Assembly: GCA_036393335.1 (NCBI GenBank)
Contig: DASWHD010000251.1
Span: 1 to 14,068 of the forward strand
Direction: 5' to 3'
DNA length: 14,068 bases
Source: DASWHD01 sp036393335
Lineage (GTDB): Bacteria > CG2-30-53-67 > CG2-30-70-394
Shown here: piece after piece, positions 11,558 to 14,068 of the stretch
Numbering within the stretch: the first letter of the stretch is position 1
Layout of the letters: every line of letters begins with the position of its first letter
The notes under the pieces: generated by a model
What the model was told of the DNA's origin: nothing
What the model saw: only the letters and a program-made list of their open reading frames with translations
Database searches by the model: none
Translations under genes and position numbers: made by a program

Positions 11558-14068
11558 CTATCCCGCCACCTCTGCCTCCTGCCAGCCACCCAGGAGGGGG
11601 TGATAGAGACCGATGCGGATGGGGCGATCGTCGATCCGGGCCAGGAGACGCGCGTAGCGTTCGAGCTGGGGGCGATAGCGCTGCCACTCCGCGGCAAGGA
11701 AGGACTCCACGTCGCCTCCCTCGTGGGTCGACGATTTGTAGTCGACGATCCAGCGGGTACCGGACGCGTCGACGAAGGTGCGGTCCAGCACGCAGTGGAC
11801 GGTCCGTCCCTCCACCACCCCGGCCAGGGGCAGCTCGCACGCCGCGTCGGCGTACCGGTCGAGGAGCCAGCGGCCGCGTTCGTCGGTGAGGACCCCCGTG
11901 ATCGTCGCCGCCGCCCGTTCCGTCGCCCCCTCCAGGTCGGCCTCCGGCACCCCTGCGGCGGCGAGGGCGGCGCGTAGCCGCGGCCGCTCACCCGCGACCC
12001 GCCCCGCGTCCCACGCGGTCAAGCCCTCGCTGGCGATGCGTTGCAGGAAGCCGTGCGCGATCGTCCCCACGTGGCGTGCGATCTCGCCGGCCCAGCGGAA
12101 GGGCGGGGCCTCCCCCACCGCCGCCGGCGCCCCCTCGGGGAGGAGGTCCGGGGCCGGCTCGGGGAGCTGGAAGGCAACCAGCCGGCGCAGACCGGTGGGC
12201 GGCACGGGCGGACCCGGCGAGGCCGGCGGAGCCGCGTCCGCGTCTCGGGCCGCGAGCCACTCCTCCGCCACCGCCGGCCAGAGGTGGGCGAGGAGGGAGC
12301 CGCCGGGCGCCCGCACCTCCCCCCGGGTGTTGTCCTCTGTGTGGCCCAGGAGGTGGAGGTGACACCGGGCGCGAGTGGCCGCCACGTAGAGGAGACGGAG
12401 GGTCTCGTGGTCCTCGGCCTGCCGCTCGAGGCCGGCGACGTAGCGGTAGATCGGATCCTGATCCTCCCCGCGCGGACCGGTGGCCGCCGCCAGGAGCCCG
12501 GTGGGGTGGTCGAACCAGCGCAGCAGGGGACTGTCCCCGCGCCGGGTCGGTCGCCCCAGGCCGGGGACGATGACCGTGTCGAACTCCAGCCCCTTGGCCT
12601 TGTGGATGGTCATCACCTGGAGGTGGGGGTCGGCCGTGGGGTCCGGCGGCGCGGAGAGGCGCGCCACCGCCGCCGCGATCGCCTCCGCGCTCGTCTCGCC
12701 CGCCTCCTCCAGCCCGGCCAGGCAATCGAGGTAGGCGGCGACCGCCGCGCCGTCCGCCGGCATCGCCGCCGCCGCGCCGCCGAGGGCGAGCCACGCCCCT
12801 TCGACCCGCGCCGCCACGGACCGCCGTCCGGCATCCGCCGTGGCCCGCGCCATCACCTCCCGGAAGCGGCATGCGGCGGCACGCCCGACCGGAGCCAGGT
12901 GGGCGAGGCGCGCCGCGTCGCCGAGCAGGTCGGCCAGCGCCGCGTCGGGGGCATCCCCGCACAGGGCGTGGAGGTCGCGCAGATCCAGCCCCACTGCCGG
13001 GGCACGGAGGCAGGCGAGCCAGGCGATGCGGTCCAGGGGGTGGAGGAGGGCGCGGGTCAGGGCGAGCAGCTCCTCCACCGCCGGCCGCTCCCCCAGGGGC
13101 AGGAGCCCCTCCGCCTGGTAGGCCAGACCGGCCGCGGTCAGGGCCGGGAGGATCTCTTCCGCGTGGCGGCGCGCCCGCACCAGGACGGCGCAGTGCTCGC
13201 CCCGGTCGCGCGCCGCCCGGCACAGGGCGGCGACCGTCTCCGCCTCGCCGCGCGGGTCGCCGCCGTGGCATGGATGGAGCATGACCTCGCCCCCGGCCCG
13301 CCCCGGGGCCGGCACCGCCGAGGGGGCGTAGACCACCCCACCGGTCGCCTCGTCCTCGGCGCGCGGAAAGAGCCGGGCGAAGCGGTCGTTCACCCACGCC
13401 ACCACCCCCTCCCGGGAGCGGAAGTTGGCGGCGAGGGTGAGGGGGGTGAGGGTCAGGTCGCCGATACCGCGCTGGCGGGCGTGGAGGAACAGCCCCACCT
13501 CCGCCTCCCGGAAGCGGTAGACGGACTGCATCGGATCCCCCACCAGGAAGAGGGTGCGGCCGTCGCCGGCCTCCCAGCCGGCGGTGAGACGCTCCACCAA
13601 CCCCCACTGGAGGCGGGAGGTGTCCTGGAACTCGTCCACCAGGAGGTGGGCGATCCCCTGGTCGAGGGCGAGGAGGAGATCGGAGGGGTCGTCGCTGCTC
13701 CCCAGGGCGTGGAGGGCCTGGAGGGCGACCTCGGCGAAGTCCACCTCCCCCCGCTCGCCACACAGGAGCCAGAGCTCCGCCACCGCCGCCAGCAACACCG
13801 CCACCAGGGCCTCCACCACCCGCCACTGGGCGTCGTCGTAGGCGGGGGCCGGGAGGTCGCGCACCCGATGGAGGCGCTCACCCCAGTCGGGGTGGTCGGC
13901 CAGCTCCACGAGCAGAGCCTGCATCTCCTCCTTGGCCATCGCCTCGGCGCTGCCCCCCTTGCCGGGCGGGAAGCCGATCTTGACGTTCACGCCCCCGGGC
14001 TTGCGTGACGGACCGTCGTTGGTGAGCAGGAGCCGCGCCACCCCCAGCCAGCCGGAGAGACCCGCGGC
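11558..14068 (-). CDS. AddA/RecB-type UvrD-family helicase with C-terminal PD-(D/E)XK nuclease, 5' end off window
   Basis: 836 residues are visible and the frame is open at the window edge, so the N-terminus including Walker A is missing. Numbering from the GTG at 14041, Superfamily 1A helicase motifs are II LLVDEFQDTS (133-142), III FLVGDPMQSVYRFR (165-178), IV ANFRSREGV (205-213), V TIHKAKGLEFDTVIVP (478-493) and VI LLYVAATRAR (550-559). A RecB-type nuclease domain follows: GTIAHGF (659-665), LDRTF with Asp753, WIVDYKSS with Asp767 and Lys769, and QLERY (792-796), so the nuclease looks catalytically complete. Such enzymes unwind and resect double-strand breaks, as AddAB or RecBCD do. The partner subunit (AddB-like) would be expected upstream, off the right edge. 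The gene is convergent with topA across the repeat-rich spacer. Assignment to AddA rather than RecB or a stand-alone variant is uncertain. Confidence 0.92.
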   Translation of the reverse strand, partial: AAGLSGWLGVARLLLTNDGPSRKPGGVNVKIGFPPGKGGSAEAMAKEEMQALLVELADHPDWGERLHRVRDLPAPAYDDAQWRVVEALVAVLLAAVAELWLLCGERGEVDFAEVALQALHALGSSDDPSDLLLALDQGIAHLLVDEFQDTSRLQWGLVERLTAGWEAGDGRTLFLVGDPMQSVYRFREAEVGLFLHARQRGIGDLTLTPLTLAANFRSREGVVAWVNDRFARLFPRAEDEATGGVVYAPSAVPAPGRAGGEVMLHPCHGGDPRGEAETVAALCRAARDRGEHCAVLVRARRHAEEILPALTAAGLAYQAEGLLPLGERPAVEELLALTRALLHPLDRIAWLACLRAPAVGLDLRDLHALCGDAPDAALADLLGDAARLAHLAPVGRAAACRFREVMARATADAGRRSVAARVEGAWLALGGAAAAMPADGAAVAAYLDCLAGLEEAGETSAEAIAAAVARLSAPPDPTADPHLQVMTIHKAKGLEFDTVIVPGLGRPTRRGDSPLLRWFDHPTGLLAAATGPRGEDQDPIYRYVAGLERQAEDHETLRLLYVAATRARCHLHLLGHTEDNTRGEVRAPGGSLLAHLWPAVAEEWLAARDADAAPPASPGPPVPPTGLRRLVAFQLPEPAPDLLPEGAPAAVGEAPPFRWAGEIARHVGTIAHGFLQRIASEGLTAWDAGRVAGERPRLRAALAAAGVPEADLEGATERAAATITGVLTDERGRWLLDRYADAACELPLAGVVEGRTVHCVLDRTFVDASGTRWIVDYKSSTHEGGDVESFLAAEWQRYRPQLERYARLLARIDDRPIRIGLYHPLLGGWQEAEVAG

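Noticed and set aside
10946..11977. Open frames of 343 codons (plus) and 250 codons (minus, 11088-11840) across the repeat-rich spacer
   Set aside because: They run through palindromes and repeats, have no family resemblance and overlap the AddA-like gene in the wrong frame.
12041..14008. 655-codon plus-strand and 612-codon minus-strand open frames
   Set aside because: Both are shadow frames of the AddA-like gene in high-GC DNA; only the frame with helicase and nuclease motifs is credible.
1..14068. CRISPR array, phage genes, toxin-antitoxin or defence island
   Set aside because: No regular spaced repeats and no genes of these types. The AddA-like enzyme alone is a housekeeping repair component.

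Overview
The window is GC-rich (about two thirds G+C by eye) DNA from a Gram-negative bacterium. A signal-peptide multihaem cytochrome, a family-5 solute-binding protein, an AddA/RecB-type helicase-nuclease, and dprA next to topA together suggest a metal- or sulfur-compound-respiring 'deltaproteobacterium' (Desulfobacterota/Desulfuromonadota-like). The intergenic palindromes resemble the REP elements of gammaproteobacteria, so the phylum is an inference.

Layout. 1-2114 (minus): a peptide/oligopeptide-type ABC transporter substrate-binding protein, with its C-terminal end cut by the window edge. 2115-2608: no gene; it ends in a strong hairpin that is probably the terminator of the next gene. 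2609-4660 (minus): an exported protein with three MopE-like metal-binding repeats fused to a ten-site c-type cytochrome of the octahaem tetrathionate reductase (OTR) type. 4661-5305: a 645-bp divergent intergenic region with an AT-rich patch and several hairpins. 5306-7195 (plus): a long-chain acyl-CoA synthetase. 7291-8379 (plus): dprA. 8477-10936 (plus): topA. 10937-11557: no gene, densely packed with palindromes, a MITE-like element, REP-like repeats and an intrinsic terminator. 11558-14068 (minus): an AddA/RecB-like helicase-nuclease, with its N-terminus off the window.

Function. The acyl-CoA synthetase, dprA and topA form a co-directional run. dprA (ssDNA handling), topA (supercoiling) and the AddA-like enzyme (double-strand-break processing) are all DNA-maintenance genes. 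The cytochrome and the binding protein are envelope proteins transcribed the other way, apparently from separate promoters. No defence system, CRISPR array, tRNA or rRNA was seen.

The most unusual content is (i) the MopE-repeat/OTR-cytochrome fusion with one CX3CH haem site, and (ii) a set of palindromic repeats at gene ends. Two of these palindromes contain the stop codon of the upstream gene, a heptamer tandem repeat contains a third stop, and one REP-like copy lies where the dprA ribosome-binding site should be.
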